Shown: positions 11,131 to 24,429, counted from the first letter of the stretch. The stretch is DNA of 64,000 nt from Thunnus maccoyii (GCF_910596095.1 NC_056546.1:16702425-16766424), one strand, 5' to 3'. Notes: generated by a model not told the origin, from the sequence alone. Numbers and translations are program-made.

Positions 11131-12779
11131 GTATAGAGATCTGTGAGATTGGAGAGACACCAGAGGCAATAATAGAGTTGCAGTGAGGACAGAGCTAGTT
11201 CACAGATGCCACAATATGCCTGGGGACAAGAATATACCTCCAGAATTGAATTTAAGTTAAAAAGGTATGAAGATTATGGAAAGTGCGATTCATAAAATTC
11301 CCTACACAACTGGCCTTTAATTGAGTCCAAAACACCATAATTTAGAATGTGGGAAAAACATTTTAAGACTTGTGACAACTGGTGAGATGTAAATCAGTTT
11401 CAATGACTCATCTTTAGAATATAATCAAGCAGGAATGAATAATCAAATCCTGTTTAGCCATTCTTGCAGTAAACATCAGAGACAGCCCATATCTTAGTTG
11501 TGATCAACACAAGTATGTCAAATGGTTTTATTATCATTTTGATCTGTGCACAAAATGACATTACATAATGACACTCCTGCAGTGTTTGTAAATTAATTCA
11601 ACTGGATTTGACAGGGTTGGGCTCCTGCACAAGGTAAAAGTTGAGAACTGGTTAACTGGAAAATTTGTGGTCCACTTGTCTGTACTTAATGTCCTCTTAT
11701 GGATTGAAAAATGCCAGACAGTTTTTTGATGTCACATCATTTGACATGTTCACCCTATTTCTCTTTTTGGGAAAAATATGAAACAGACTCTACACAAACA
11801 CCAAAATCTTTTGGGTAGCATTTGTGGACACATCAGTTTCATCGTGGTGAGGAGTGACAGCTCCCCCACCCCAGCCTCTACACACACACACACACACGCA
11901 CTCTCACATACGCATGCTTGTCAGACAGACACCTGTTCAAACAGGGAGTGTTAATGAACCGTTTCTGTCTCTCTCTCTCTCTCCCAATATCTCTCTATCT
12001 CTGCGTGCATGTACAGTATACAGTATGTGTGGCCTGTCATAGTTTATGCTGTTATAATGGTGTGTGTGTGTGCGCACACATGCTCCTTTCTTTCCTACTA
12101 CTGCTCAGCCAGCTCAAGCTTGCCCACAGCGACTCTCGTGACACTGTGCATGAGAGACTGAATGAAAGGTTTTACATGGGTGGGAAAAATGAATTGAAAT
12201 GGCAAACGTGTTTAGAAATATTTTGATAAAAATACAAAGAGAATGACATAATACAGTAGAAACTGTTATTCACATGTCAGTTTTGTCTACCCTACTACTC
12301 TCGCTTTGCACTTCCCTGTCAGTGTGGGAGAGTGTGACTGATCAATCTGAGAGGAGTGAACTATGTAGTCTGTTCATTTGCCCCTTTCTTTCTCTTTCTC
12401 ACACTTTTTATAGTGTGTGTGTACTTCAGAAATGAGTATCCATTACTAGCCTGAATATTATGCAGAGGCAAGAGTTGTCATGAAGGACAGAAATACTCAG
12501 GTGCATGTTTGTTTTTTTTTTAGCTGTCTTTCAAGATTCAGAATTACAGGGATGGAAGTTCTAGCTTTTTCCAGGGCTTTCAACTACATCTCACAGTCTT
12601 ATCAGCAAATGGAGCTGGCAGGTGTCATCACCTGCTCATATGATAACAAATGGCCGTATATGGAGTATTTATTTAGTGATCGTCCTCAGGATTGGATGCA
12701 AATGGCCTCCTTCATCTTTCTGTCCAATGACTCCTGGTTGATGACTTCTTCCCAGTCAAAGCTGTGACTTTCTGTGACG
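11131..12779. other. Intergenic DNA with short CA and CT runs
   Basis: Contains a short (CA)n at about 11880-11897, (CT)n at about 11968-11983 and a GT run near 12059-12072. No exon or known repeat family recognised. Confidence 0.5.
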
Positions 12780-12782
12780 TCT

Positions 12783-13245
12783 TTAATCTTCTTCTCTGGA
12801 GGTTTTGTCTTCAGAGTGTACCAGCAGGGATCTGAAGGTGTTGAAGGTAAGTGCTGCCTCCTCGTGACTTGAAAACTGTGGTCCTGGCTGGGTAGATTTC
12901 TTGTATCTATTGGTAATCTGCTGCACTTCCCTCTCTTTATCCTGTTTCTCACAAGACAAGACAATATGTTCTGCTCTATGAGCAAGAGCCTTCACCACTG
13001 ATCTTTTATGTTGTAAGTGGTGGTTAGAGTTAAAATTGAGATATTGGTATGTGGAGTGGGTTTCCTGTATACTGCGGTCTTTATGCTCTCATAAGCCCTT
13101 CACATGAATGCAGGTGTCTAACAACGACAGCTTACTATCCTCTTCCTGTTCGCTAGTGAACTTGCTGTGTGGGTTGATGTTATAGATGTGATGGGTGAAG
13201 CTGTCAGTGTTGGAACAGAGCAGTTTGAAAAAAAAGTGTGAAACT
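12783..13245 (-). pseudogene. Relic of a Penelope-like retroelement (reverse transcriptase C-terminal part)
   Basis: Reading the - strand from about 13230 downward with frameshifts gives an L-L-D-T-C-I-type stretch, then V-Y-R-K-P-T, then H-K-R-S-V-V-K-A-L-A-H-R-A (codons from about 13013 down), then a charged tail. The order (L)LD, YRKPT-H, HKRSVV, HRA is what I remember from Penelope-like element reverse transcriptases just before the GIY-YIG region. The frame is broken by at least two indels and no GIY-YIG domain is visible, so it is dead. Confidence 0.55.
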
Positions 13246-15699
13246 GTTGTCCTTGTACTGGTATGAGATGTCAGGTAGGGTAGAGGCCATTATAGGATAC
13301 AGCTTCTACCTTAGTTTCTGTGGATGCCACTAGAGTTTCTACATGGCAATTGTTAAAGGTGAAGTATGCCAGCTCCTGAGCCGTGCTATTGTACAAGTTG
13401 ACTGGGACACTTCATTGAAACAGAGCCACCATTAACGGTATTATTAACACCTGTGCTTTCCTGCTATATTTGTGGTGCAAAGACAAGTAAACAGTAAACA
13501 AAAATACAGTACATGTACATAAAAACACTTGATCCCAAATAGATACCAGAACAATCACAAAAACATGCACAAAATATCATTTTAAATGTCTGTCAGTCCT
13601 GTCTCGTTAGGTTTTTACATAACATTTTCACTGTCCATGTTACTGTACATTTTATTGTTCAGACAAGGCTGGAGATATAGCACGGCCAACATGGAGGAAG
13701 TGGACCCCGTGATAGGCAGTTTTACAAGCTCAGGCAGCACCAAGACATAGAGATATTGTAGGGCACGAACAGCATGGGCTCAGCACAGCCCTCATGGGGC
13801 AACAGCAACAGCGGTAGGCAGGAGGATGCAGGTTGTAGAGGAGATTCAGAGACAAGAAGAGGCTGCTAGATGTGCAAGAGTCACTTAGGCAAAGCAGTAC
13901 CAACAGATGATATGGGAAAGTGTAGAAAAGAAGAAACAGGGAAGTGTGGAAGCATGGAGTCAGAGATAAGATGGAAGTTGATTTGGGTAGGGATGGTAGG
14001 GACATGTCCAACATCAAGGTGTTGCCAGATTGTCCCTACCAATATTTTTAACAAACTCAAACGATCTTGCCACTTTAACTCCATGTTATCTTAATGGTAA
14101 GATTGGTTGATGATGGTAAGCAGAGTTGCTAGGTTTGTGTGTTTTCTGCAAAAATGTGTGCTTTTATGATGAAGAGTGAAGAGCAGGATATATTTAATAT
14201 TTAATGTCTCTATTTAATTTAATCTCTCCCCTTTTCCATGAGTGGATCAAGAGCAGGGTTATTATTGCAAATGTGTCATTAAGACATGAACATTATTTAT
14301 AAGCTAAATTTATGTGTGTACATGTTTGCGTACACGTGCCTAAAAAAGAGAAAAGATTGATAGAGAGTACAAATACACAATTATTTGGCAAAAAATGTCC
14401 CTACCAATGTTAAAACCAAACATAAACAGCTGGTGGGAAGGGCCATCACAGTGCATACTGTAAATGGATAGGTGAGGACCCAAACTGTTTTCATGTTCAT
14501 GTATAGCTTCAATTCAGCACTATCTATCGAGGGGTAAAACAAAAGGCCTTAAGGGTCTCAAGGGCGATATACCTGAAGAGGTAACAAATTGCTGAAGTGC
14601 CTAGCAACAGCTATTGAGAGCTCTTAGAAGTTAACTCACTGGATACAAAAAGGAAACAAGACAGGATTTTGTTTATTTGTGAGAGCGAAAGGCCAGGCAT
14701 GAGATGGGGCAGCAGGGAGCTCATAGTTCTTTAAGAGATAGACACCACTAATGTAAGACCAGATCTTGTGTTGCCGTCAGAAACACAGCATGTTTTGTCC
14801 ATTGTACCATGGGAGGATGCAAGCAGGCAGAGAGGCGTGGTTGGAAACCTAGGGTCTGCCCAGTGGAGGTTGGCTGTAGGGGTTTTGTTGGCAGATCAGT
14901 TTTGTCCCTAAAAAAACATGGCCGACACTGCATCGGATTCTAGTGAATGGCTGTGGGTTAGAAGACAAGTGAGTGACTGGATTAAAGAAAGGTAAGTGGA
15001 GGATCTTGAAAATGTTTGCCAGTGGTGTTCTACACTGAAGTGTATGTAGTGTTGCTTTCTGGCATGAAGTAGCAGAAAAGGCTCGGTTGATTTGTTTGGT
15101 GGCAACATGCTGCTTAGCTTAACATGGTGTTAGCTGATGGTGCTAGCTCAGCTGGTGGACATAAGTGTATACTTTGTTGCTTGCTAAGGTAAAGTAGCTG
15201 AGGAAGATTGTTTGGTTTGCTGTTTGGTGGGTGTTAGCTGATGGTGCTAGTTGGTGATGTTATAGATGAAGTGAATATAGCTTGCTTTGGAGGATTGTGT
15301 TGAGTTTCTTGGTGCTGGTAGAGAGAGGGATGGCTCTGGGAAGCTGGAACACACCAACTCAATGAAACATCATTTTGAGATGGTGCCCACACAGATTCGA
15401 TTCAAGTAAAACAAAATGCAGTTAGCATCCAGCTAGTGCAAACAGTAGCAAGTGCCTATAGATATAGGGTAGACTAAACCGTATGTACAGTAGAATGAGT
15501 CAGATAAACATATGTACAGGTGGATATATCTATGTTGGTGATAGATGACCCTGTAGACTTGCTTGCACTCTTACACCCAAATACAACTTCATATAGAAAC
15601 CATTTCCTTTTTGTCTTTGTTAAGTCAGGTCAAGAGACATGATCCATGCATGGAATAGTTTATCATATCCGAGAGGTTGCTCATTGGTGACTAGTTGTG
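13246..15699. other. Intergenic DNA
   Basis: No exon or repeat family recognised. A word GTTAGCTGATGGTGCTAG is present twice (about 15129 and 15234), pointing to a local duplication within 15120-15260. Confidence 0.45.
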
Positions 15700-16085
15700 A
15701 AGGTTGTGTAACTTTAGATAAACAGTGATGGTGGCTGGGCAACTGATAGCCTTCAAATGAAACTGCTTATCAAGCCAGATGAGCCAGTCATTGTAGCTTA
15801 ACCTAAGCACCTACAATTTATAAGGCCTTATGAAGCAGCTGAGTATGTACTGTTTGCTTGGGCTATGGTAGAAGTTTCTTATATAACTAGTGACTATTTG
15901 CAAGTCTATAGTGGATCTAGATAAGCAGGAACTATGTCTTGACTACTGAGCGTGCCATGGCATTCAGATGAAACTGCCTATCGAGCTAGTGGGCCAGCCA
16001 ATGTAGGTTAATATAAGCAGGTACAATGTAGATATAAGGTTGGGTCTAGCTGCAGAATATCTGCTCTTTGCCAAAGTGAGAGTAT
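15700..16085 (+). repeat. Degenerate tandem duplication with a period of about 210 bases
   Basis: Blocks near 15708-15830 and 15915-16045 align by eye at roughly 70-75%. They share TAGATAA(A/G)CAG, TGAAACTGC(T/C)TATC(A/G)AGC, GGCCAGYCA-like words and TAAGCA.GTACAAT-like ends in the same order. No coding potential. Either an old local duplication or two adjacent copies of an unnamed repeat. Confidence 0.55.
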
Positions 16086-16385
16086 GATTTAAGACAGTTT
16101 AAGGTACATTAGGTCAGCATCTAAGAGAATGGAGTCGCCAGTCCCACGGCTCAGTAGGTCTTGGACAGCACAGCCTGATACTCACTGCAGGCCGTAACGT
16201 TGAGTCAAAACAAAATTTAACATTAATACTGGGCTTCCACAGGCATGGTCATCCAACTTTTGACACATTTAATTATGTGTATTGAGAACTATTAGTATAC
16301 TGCATGTTAAAGTTGGTGATGGAAGGTGGTGGCGGCCAGATCAGCTAGGTCATATAGGCAGTGATGTTCTTTCACCTGGCATTTA

Positions 16386-16556
16386 TTTTTATATTAGCAC
16401 TAATTTTTGGCCTTTTGCCTTTATTTGAGAGTCAGCGCAGAGATACAGGAAACATGGGGAAAGAGAGGGATATGACATGCAACAAGGGTCCCCAGGCTGG
16501 GAGTCGAACCGTTGATGTTGCGAATATTTGGTAACCATTAGGCCACTGCGACACCC
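16386..16556 (-). mobile_element. tRNA-derived SINE
   Basis: On the - strand the head at about 16556-16495 carries RNA polymerase III internal promoter boxes: an A-box-like TGGCCTAATGG (around 16537-16547) and a B box GGTTCGACTCC (16500-16510). A non-tRNA body follows, running to the low-complexity 3' end near 16386. The body resembles a widespread fish repeat that I remember only by pattern. Its cloverleaf is degenerate, so this is not a functional tRNA. Confidence 0.7.
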
Positions 16557-17196
16557 TGTTGTATACTGTTTTGTGAGAAATTGTTGATTAGTAAGCTCAA
16601 GGTAACTTATTTTTGTCACTACCTTCTCCTTAACACAGAGAGACTTACTTGTGAAGAGCTACTGTATGTACAGTAAATGCATGAACCTGAACTTAACAGA
16701 CCTTGACTTGTTTGATGATTCATTCAAACATCAAACATGACCCACTTCAACCCTCGTGTCTTTTAATGGAAGTATTATGGTAATAAGGTCGACCATTAAT
16801 TGATCTTATCACAGCAATTACACCCTTAAGGCAAATGAAACTATTACATTTACAATTGAGCATTTTAAATTGATATACACATGAGAACAAAGATTTAATG
16901 TTCTCAGAGTGGCACAGTTTACACTGTCAATCACAATTACCTTGAGGTGTTTAACCAGTGGGTGTGTGATAATATGCTACTACGTGTGCTCACCGAAGGA
17001 GAAAACCAGTATGTGCATGTGTGAATGCGTCATCACAATATGTGAGTATGTGTATATACTGTATATGCATGTGTGTGAGTGTGTGGACCAGTATCTGCTG
17101 TCACCTGAACCTACATGTAACACTGTCTCTCCTCTTTGAATCTACTGAAGATTATGACTATATCAAGACCATCATGTCTGACTTTATTTGGATAAT

Positions 17197-17199
<3 letters not shown>

Positions 17200-17256
<57 letters not shown>
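17200..17256. repeat. (AC)n microsatellite
   Basis: Uninterrupted AC repeat of about 28 units. Confidence 0.95.
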
Positions 17257-17259
<3 letters not shown>

Positions 17260-20200
17260 TAGATGATGCAGGTAGAATGAGGGATGCTTGGCTTTGGTAG
17301 GAATGAAAAAGTGTTCTTTTTTTGTATCTACCTGCTGAGATTGTTGGGATATGGAAGATGTGTCGAGAATCTGACTTCTCCATTCATGTCCTCTACTGCT
17401 ATGATGTCTTTGGGACCTTTGTTCTTCACTTTGCTTGTCCTACAAAAGCAGCCAAACATGCAAAGAGAAAAAGACTGACGATATATCAGACAAATTGCAA
17501 GGTAGATCCACAAAATATTAATTTGTCCCAAAACACTTATTTAGGATAAAAATACTCCAGACACTGAAAACTGGAGATATTATCACTCAAATATTCAATC
17601 AATTTTTGGTTCATATCACAGCATACATCTTTACTGGTGGAAAAGACCCTTACAAGTTGATAAAGGGCTCACAAACACATACATACACTCCCTTGTGTAT
17701 TGGTGTAAGCCCATGTTTTGGAAACTCAAGCCTCCGGTCAAAGCCCCTTACAGCAAGCACCTGTGGAAGGGTGTATTTAACACACTCATGCACGCACACA
17801 CACACACATATACTCACACACATACACTAATGCTCACAAACACACACTCCAACGGTACTTAGGAATGTGAACGCCTGAAGGACTAAGGACCTCTACACCA
17901 ACTCTCACTCAGTCGCTTGCCTTCTCCCCTTCTCTACATATTTATGGCCCTTTTGTTGCTTTTCTTGTCAGATCTCTCTCCATATATTAAGCCAAATCAT
18001 AACTGGACCACTCAGCATGAATTACAAAGTGATACAGAATTACGCCATAATGTCCACTTTATTCCGTCCTTGTCAGCGTCTAATGGATGAGGTGTGATTA
18101 CAGGCTCTTCGTCTTACTCACTGGGATACACACAGACACATACAGGTTGTGATCTCACGCTCCTCGGGAGTGCTGCTGGATAAAGGAGCTGTTGTCGTAA
18201 TCACTTTGGCTGTTGCAGTCTCTCCCACTCTGGCCAAATAGAGCAGCTTTGAGGGGAGGAGAGGAGAGCAGAGAAGAGACCAGAGAGTAGAGCCAACAAG
18301 CTTGTTGGTACATACATTTAGCAAAACCGGATCCCATATAAAAATCTGCAGACAAGATAACTATGATTTGAGATGTTATCTCTGATTTTGATCATGTTTC
18401 ATTTCCATTATTTAGCACAGGCAACGTGCTAATTGGATTTATGCAATCTGATATGAATCGTATTTCTGAGAAAAGTGGACTTTTACTCAAGTGCTGCTGA
18501 AATATTATCTTATCTCTCACACAGGAGGCTCTGGGCCCTCAACACTCAGGGTTCCCCCACTTAATTTTGCTATAATTTGATCAAATGCAGATGTATTTAA
18601 GTATATGCACTATATACACATAATATCAACTGGTATATAAAAAGTATTTTAGTATATTGGATTTTTGCGCATGACCTCCACCTTCCTTTAATAGTCAACT
18701 TTCTTGTAGTAAAGAAACATAAAGTCCTCCTCTATTCATGAGTGTGTTTTGCTTATTGTTACATCACTTGGATTTTTGACTTTCACTGTGCAGAATGATA
18801 TATGTATAGTTTGACAATAGGAGGCTGTTTTCACATTCATCTTTATTTATGATGAAAGTTTCTCTGTACTCACCTTAAACCTGAGTTAAAGGCGTGTACG
18901 TGCAAGATGATTTTGTGACATCATACCTAGCTTGGAAGTCAATCATGGTTCAGTATGCAACTTGCACAAGTGTGGTGAGAGAAGTTGAAACATCAAGTGC
19001 ACATATAGTATGAATGGGCTTCTAATGTAGTAGGAGACATCTTGTGTGCAGCAGGTAAACTTTTGAAACAAATTCAAGTATTTGCATATTTATAGATTTT
19101 AGATTTTAGAGAATTTATAGATGTAATAAAATTTTTAACAAGATAAATGAACCATTTGAGGGAAAACATACTCTATTTTTTTATTTAAGACAGCATTTTC
19201 ACGTGTCTCAAAAGATATCTGATGGGAATCTTTAGATTATGAGACAAGTGAAAAATGTTTCCTGGCTAGATCCGGTGATGTGTTTATCCATCTTTAACTC
19301 AGACATTGACTCCAACGATGGCAGTATCAGACTGAATTATGAAGCATAGCAAAATGTAAGATCTGGATGAGGGCCAGTCTACAAAAATAACAGAAAGATT
19401 ATCAACCTAGCCAGTTGTGGCTTGAACATCTCCCATAGTGCTGTGCTGTGGAGAATTAGGATGCGGGGGAGATACGGTTCCTGTCATCACTTAAGAGAAC
19501 AAGTTGGGGAGGAAAGATTCTTCCCACCACCACCAAAGATACATGATGATCATTAACACACACATACACACACACAAATACATGAATATGCGCACACACA
19601 GCAATTTCTCTGTGGGAGAAAAAGCTGAAACAGAAGAGAAAACAGCTGCTTTGATTATGAGCATTTAGCAGAGTATACAGAGTGTGCAGGGCACCATGGT
19701 GATGTATGTGTGTGTGTGTGTGAGAAACGGGATCTCCCTCACTTTTCGTGCAATAAAAGAATATCACGCAAGACTTACAGTGAATAGAAAGCTCCTCGAT
19801 AAATCCAAGTGTTTATAGTAAAATGCCATTGCTAATGGGCCAGAATAGGGAGAAGGGGAGAGAAGGGGGAATAAAGCTCTTAAAGCAGGGAAACTGATAT
19901 TCTCATATCAGCAGACAAAACCAATGTATGATGATGATGAAAAAAATGGGAGTTTAAATAGAGTGGGCTTGTGTCATAGTTTGGAGTGTGAGTGCAGCAG
20001 GCATATTTCGATTGCTATTGTTGGCTGAGGAAGGATCCCCAAATGCTAACTTACTCTGACATGCCACAATCATGATCAAAGCAAAACATACTCATATGCG
20101 CGCACACAAACACACACACTTATCATCCCTCGGGCCTTCGGGAGTGAAGCCTTGGCAGAGTCTGATGAACTACAGCATTGTTACGGATGAATGCAGGTGT

Positions 20201-20460
20201 CCAGCACTTTCTCCTCCTTGCCCTTCCTTCTGTCTCAAATGTTGTGACAAATTCCTTTAAAAGGTAAGCAAGGTCATAAAATCTTCTTAGAAACACTTCG
20301 GAGAGCCGCGACCGCAACTTAACACAGAAACACACACACCTTGTGTGCATGCCCAGCACATGTGCGAGTTCAAAGATACACGCACACATGGTTCACACAC
20401 AAAACCAAAAGTACAGCTGTCTGTCAGTAGTGTGGAAGCAGTGTGGACAAGATTCTCTGC
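17257..20460. other. Intergenic DNA with short CA-rich patches
   Basis: Short CA/CACA patches occur near 17795-17850, 19555-19580 and 20100-20120. No exon, RNA gene or recognisable transposon end. Open frames here are short or low in complexity. Confidence 0.45.
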
Positions 20461-20487
20461 GTGTGTGTGTGTGTGTGTGTGTGTGTG
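20461..20487. repeat. (GT)n microsatellite
   Basis: About 13 GT units, uninterrupted. Confidence 0.9.
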
Positions 20488-20988
20488 CTAAAGCAACACA
20501 GGTGCAGTCAGGGACACTGAAGAAGAAAGAAACAGGCCTCCTGCCCTTTGAACTTGATCTTGAAAAGAAAGCTGTCTTTCCTTTCTGTCAAACAAGCTTA
20601 ACTGCTATGCCTTCGAGCTCTAGTGAGCGCTAACTGGTCTGGTGAAAAACCTTACGCCGTTCATTTATTCACAGACGGTATTCACTCCAATTCAAAAGTT
20701 TTCACTACACACTTGTTGGAAATATCTTCAGTGACATGTATATATCATCAGCAGTCATTTATACTGAAGCCCTTTTTTTTTGTACTTTGTTTTCATATCT
20801 GTTTTATTTTAATCTATTTTATTTTTGCTCCAAAAGAGAACTGCAACCTTATTGTGACAGTCCAGGTGAAGATTGTAAATTTCTTATCAACACATGTTCA
20901 AATATGTGTTTCTGTCTGCCAAACAGCATCAGGGAGGATTTGCCCAATTTATATTGTATCCCTCAGTGTGACAGGTGGACTCAAGGCT

Positions 20989-21021
20989 TGTGTGTGTGTG
21001 TGTGTGTGTGCATGTGTGTGT
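20989..21021. repeat. (GT)n microsatellite
   Basis: GT repeat with one CA interruption. It creates the Cys-Val run seen in the chance 191-codon open frame at 20623-21198. Confidence 0.9.
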
Positions 21022-21286
21022 CCAGACGTCCAGAAATACTGGTTCAAGGTTAGGACATGTTTTTTGAATTTGTGTTCTGCTCCTGTATCCTTGTGGAATA
21101 CCTCTCTTGCGATTCAGTTAATGATGTGGTTTACAGAACAGAATATGGGACCTGAAAGACCAACAAGACAGGGGGGGGGCAGTGGCACAGAGGTATAAAT
21201 TGAAGAATAAAACATAGAGATGCGAGAGAGAAAATAAAACAGCTCCAAGCAAGGTTTAATCTAATCTAGAATATAAAAAGTGAAGC

Positions 21287-21911
21287 TTTAAAGGGGACAT
21301 ATTATGCTTTTTGTGATTTTCTATTTTTTTATACTGCTATGATGTTGGTTGTCTATGTTAAACATGGTCAAAGGTTCAAAACTTGAGGTGAACATATGTA
21401 AGTCAAAAGCCCAGGCTTCAGCCTGCTCTGAACACTTCATTTACAATGTGACCTCTACTTCCTTGCTTGTTCGCGCATGCCCACAAATGACAGCCCGTTA
21501 CGTAGTCTTTGTTGCTAAGGTTGTTCATGTTGTCCACTCAAGTTTCTGATTGGATTTGGGCTCAAACATGTATTTGTATGTCTTTGATGTATTTGAGAAG
21601 TTTATATTTCAAGTAAAGAATGAGGAAAGAGAAGAAAAATCCGACTACCATTGTTTGTCTACGTAGTCTCTGCAGAGAGGCGGCTTCTGAGAGCTGGCCA
21701 ATCAGAACAGAGTGGGCTCATTGGGAGGGGGGCCTTAAAGAGACAGGAGCTAAAACGGCTTGCTCAAGACAGGGTGAACTGAGGGCCTGCATAAAAGGCC
21801 AGTATAAGATAAATAAGAAGTTTTTTGAACTATAAATCATGTAAAGATATACCAGTAGAGCTCCAGAATGTAAACATAGGCCTGGAAATGTGAATGATGT
21901 GTCACCATTAA
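21287..21911 (+). mobile_element. Fish non-autonomous DNA transposon (AAAGGGGACATATTATG family)
   Basis: Starts with TTTAAAGGGGACATATTATG and ends with a diverged inverted version (ATGTGTCACCATTA, about 21897-21911). The interior has landmarks of a very common teleost MITE-type repeat: GTTAAACATGGTCAAAGGTTC, GAGAGCTGGCCAATCAGA, and GGGGGGCCTTAAAGAGACAGG. No open frame of transposase length. The family name is not known to me. Confidence 0.7.
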
Positions 21912-22079
21912 TAGCGCTCATGAAAGACAAGAAAGACTAAGAGATGATAAATGGCTTTACTAAAGTTTAAGATACTCTCTGTTTCACACAGCAGAGATGA
22001 GAGTATCCCTCACTGGAGGTGTAGACCAGGATGAGGAGGGAGAGGAGGGCGGCTTGAGAGGCCGTAAGTGGGGCCTGAG

Positions 22080-22200
22080 TAGTTCCTTTATCAGCCCACT
22101 GATAGGAGACGTCTCTCTGTGTGTCAGAGCTGCTCAATGCTCTCCTTGTCTCCGCTTATCACCGCTAATTAAAACATTTGGATTCCTCCGGCCTGCTCTG
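22080..22200. promoter_or_regulatory. Candidate non-coding regulatory island
   Basis: A non-repetitive stretch with paired TTATC/GATA-type words (TTATCAGCCCACTGATAGG; CTTATCACC) directly beside CTAATTAAAAC, a homeodomain-type core. It is non-coding and about 6-7 kb downstream of nkx3.3. Conservation is not testable here, so this is only a candidate. Confidence 0.25.
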
Positions 22201-23186
22201 GAGGAGTGTGTGTCTGTCTGAGGATGTGTGTGGGAGACATGAGAGCGGAGAGGAGTCAGAGGAAGGAAATGTAGCAGCTTGGAGGATCTTCTGTCCATCT
22301 ATGGCCAAAGGAGCTCAGAAAATACTCACCCCTAACAACTGATAGACAGGCTGCTTCTATACAGACACAATACCCTTTATATAAACTTTTTATGTTAGCA
22401 GTTTTGTTTCCTGTATTTCTTTTTTAAATCCCATATTCATTTTTGGAAAATAAGGTGCTTTTTGTGCTTTACTTTCTACTCTCTTGCCTTAATCTGCCCC
22501 CAAATACACTCACATTCTCAGCCCCGAACATCCTGTATCTGCTCCTAATCGACACACACACACAACACACACACTTAAACACACACACAGACTAGACCTG
22601 TGCTTCTTCCTAAAACTGAGCCTGTTCTTTGTAGGTTCTGGGTGGGCTCATGTCTCTGTCTTTTCTAATCCTCTCCATGACCCCTGCTCCTGCTCTGACA
22701 AACACAGAGCTGGGATCGCTGCGTTTCTTTACATGCACAACTCTATGACCACTCGGCCACAATATCCACTGGATGTTACACCCTGCCCAGTTTGAATAAC
22801 TCCTGAAACAATGTAACAGGAACATTTCTGATGTTTTTGTCAAGACTTTCCATAAAATTATCTCAGTTTGGTTACCGGTAATCATAAATCTGTATGCCTG
22901 GTCACACAACTGCTTCAGTAATCTATCAGCATGCCAAACAGAACAATGTGGAATGATTGTACAGAATCGGTTCAAATTGTGCGCAAAGGTGTGATGTCTA
23001 ATTCCTTTTGAAACCAGGGGTGCTTATGAGTGCTGATGTGGTTGGCCTGTGATGGATGTGTCTTCCCCAGGGGGAGTTGATGTCTTATTGCTTTACTGTA
23101 AATGTTTACATTCCTACATGCGCTGATGCTATCTGCTAATAGTTTCTGGAACAAGCCTGAAGAGTCCTCTGGGTGGGATTATTTGC

Positions 23187-23217
<31 letters not shown>

Positions 23218-23229
23218 ATGCGCGTCCGC

Positions 23230-23271
<42 letters not shown>
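23187..23271. repeat. Compound (GT)n microsatellite
   Basis: Two long GT runs (23187-23216 and 23230-23271) separated by a GCATGCGCGTCCGC spacer. Confidence 0.95.
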
Positions 23272-23272
<1 letters not shown>

Positions 23273-23499
23273 GAAAGAGAGACCAGGTCAAAGGGAAGCA
23301 GATCTGTCTTTAAACAGAGGTATTAACCATGACCCCTCTCCTTCCTGAATCCTGCCCTGTGCCGGCTGAGGGCTAACACATTAAAACACACTGCTGCTCT
23401 GTACAGCCACTTTCCCCAAAAGCAAAACAGTGATTGTTTCTGTCAGAACAATCAAAAGTAAAGGTAGGGTGTGAATAATCACGAGAGGACAGCCTCACC

Positions 23500-23730
23500 C
23501 AGTGTCTGTGTCGTGTGAGCTCTAAATCCCTTCATATCACCCGGCAGTGTCTCGGTGCCAGCAGCCGTTATGTGAAGGTGATATTGTTTAAATCAACAAG
23601 GCCCTTAAGAAAATGACTCCAGTTACAATAGGCGCATCGGAAATGCATGTGTAATTACAGCTCAGGAGCCATGTGAGAATTCTCCGTCAATAGATCTGTA
23701 TCTTTAAAAGTGCAGCTGAGCGTGGATTAG
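23500..23730. promoter_or_regulatory. Candidate non-coding regulatory island
   Basis: Base composition is balanced and free of simple repeats, unlike its surroundings. It includes TTTAAATCAACAAGG, TGTAATTACAGCTCAGGAG (a palindromic TAATTA core) and CAATAGATC. There is no open frame. It looks like sequence under constraint, but this is an impression without a comparison. Confidence 0.25.
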
Positions 23731-24429
23731 GTGAGAAGCCTACTGTCATTCCTGTGTTGTGCACTGTAGCTCAGCCCCACCCTCAGTGCATTCCTCTCAG
23801 CTGAGAAATCTGCAGCGACATAAAAGACAACAGGAAATTATCTGTTTCCACTGGTATTAATAAGTTCTATTTAAATCCACCCTTTAATGCTTTAAGTTGT
23901 GGAAGCTGGTGCAGTTGATTGTTCAAAGAGGCAGAAGAACATGTGTTTCTGCACTGCTGTCCGACTCGTTTAACTCTCTCTCTCCCTCTCAGCTTTATGA
24001 GCCTATTCACAGAGAGACGCACAAATAAAGCACAACGCTGAATGTTTACATACTTGAGTATTACATTTATAGATACAGTAATGCTTCATGGCTCAGTGGC
24101 CTACAGGCTGGAGCACATGCCAGAAAAGCAGTTGACGTGGCTGCAACCTGAGAATGATTTAGTGATATTTCAGTAATGGAAAGAGAATAAGGGTTTCAAG
24201 ACTAAGGCTTTGTCTGAAATCATTCACATAGAGTATTCACCACTCCCTATATAACAGACACTCAATAGTTTACCCTATGGTGAGCAGTAAACTGAGCATA
24301 AATTTCACAGTCAGAATTCAGACACCTGGATACAATGGTGGACAGTAAATATAGTGCACACTATGGAGGGATTTCGGACACATTTTAGGAGTCTACAGCC
24401 ATGCTTGAAGCTCTGTAAGGCTATACTTG

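Noticed and set aside
16495-16556. A functional tRNA gene on the - strand
   Set aside because: A and B boxes are present but the acceptor and anticodon stems do not pair, and a SINE body follows directly.
20623-21198. A 191-codon + strand open frame, one of the longest outside the known genes
   Set aside because: It contains a Cys-Val run made by the (GT)n tract, has no family resemblance, no flanking splice sites in phase and no codon pattern of a gene.
24060-24160. Possible tRNA-like SINE head (GGCTCAGTGGCCTACAGG)
   Set aside because: The A-box-like word is present but the B box is not recognisable, and no tail could be found.
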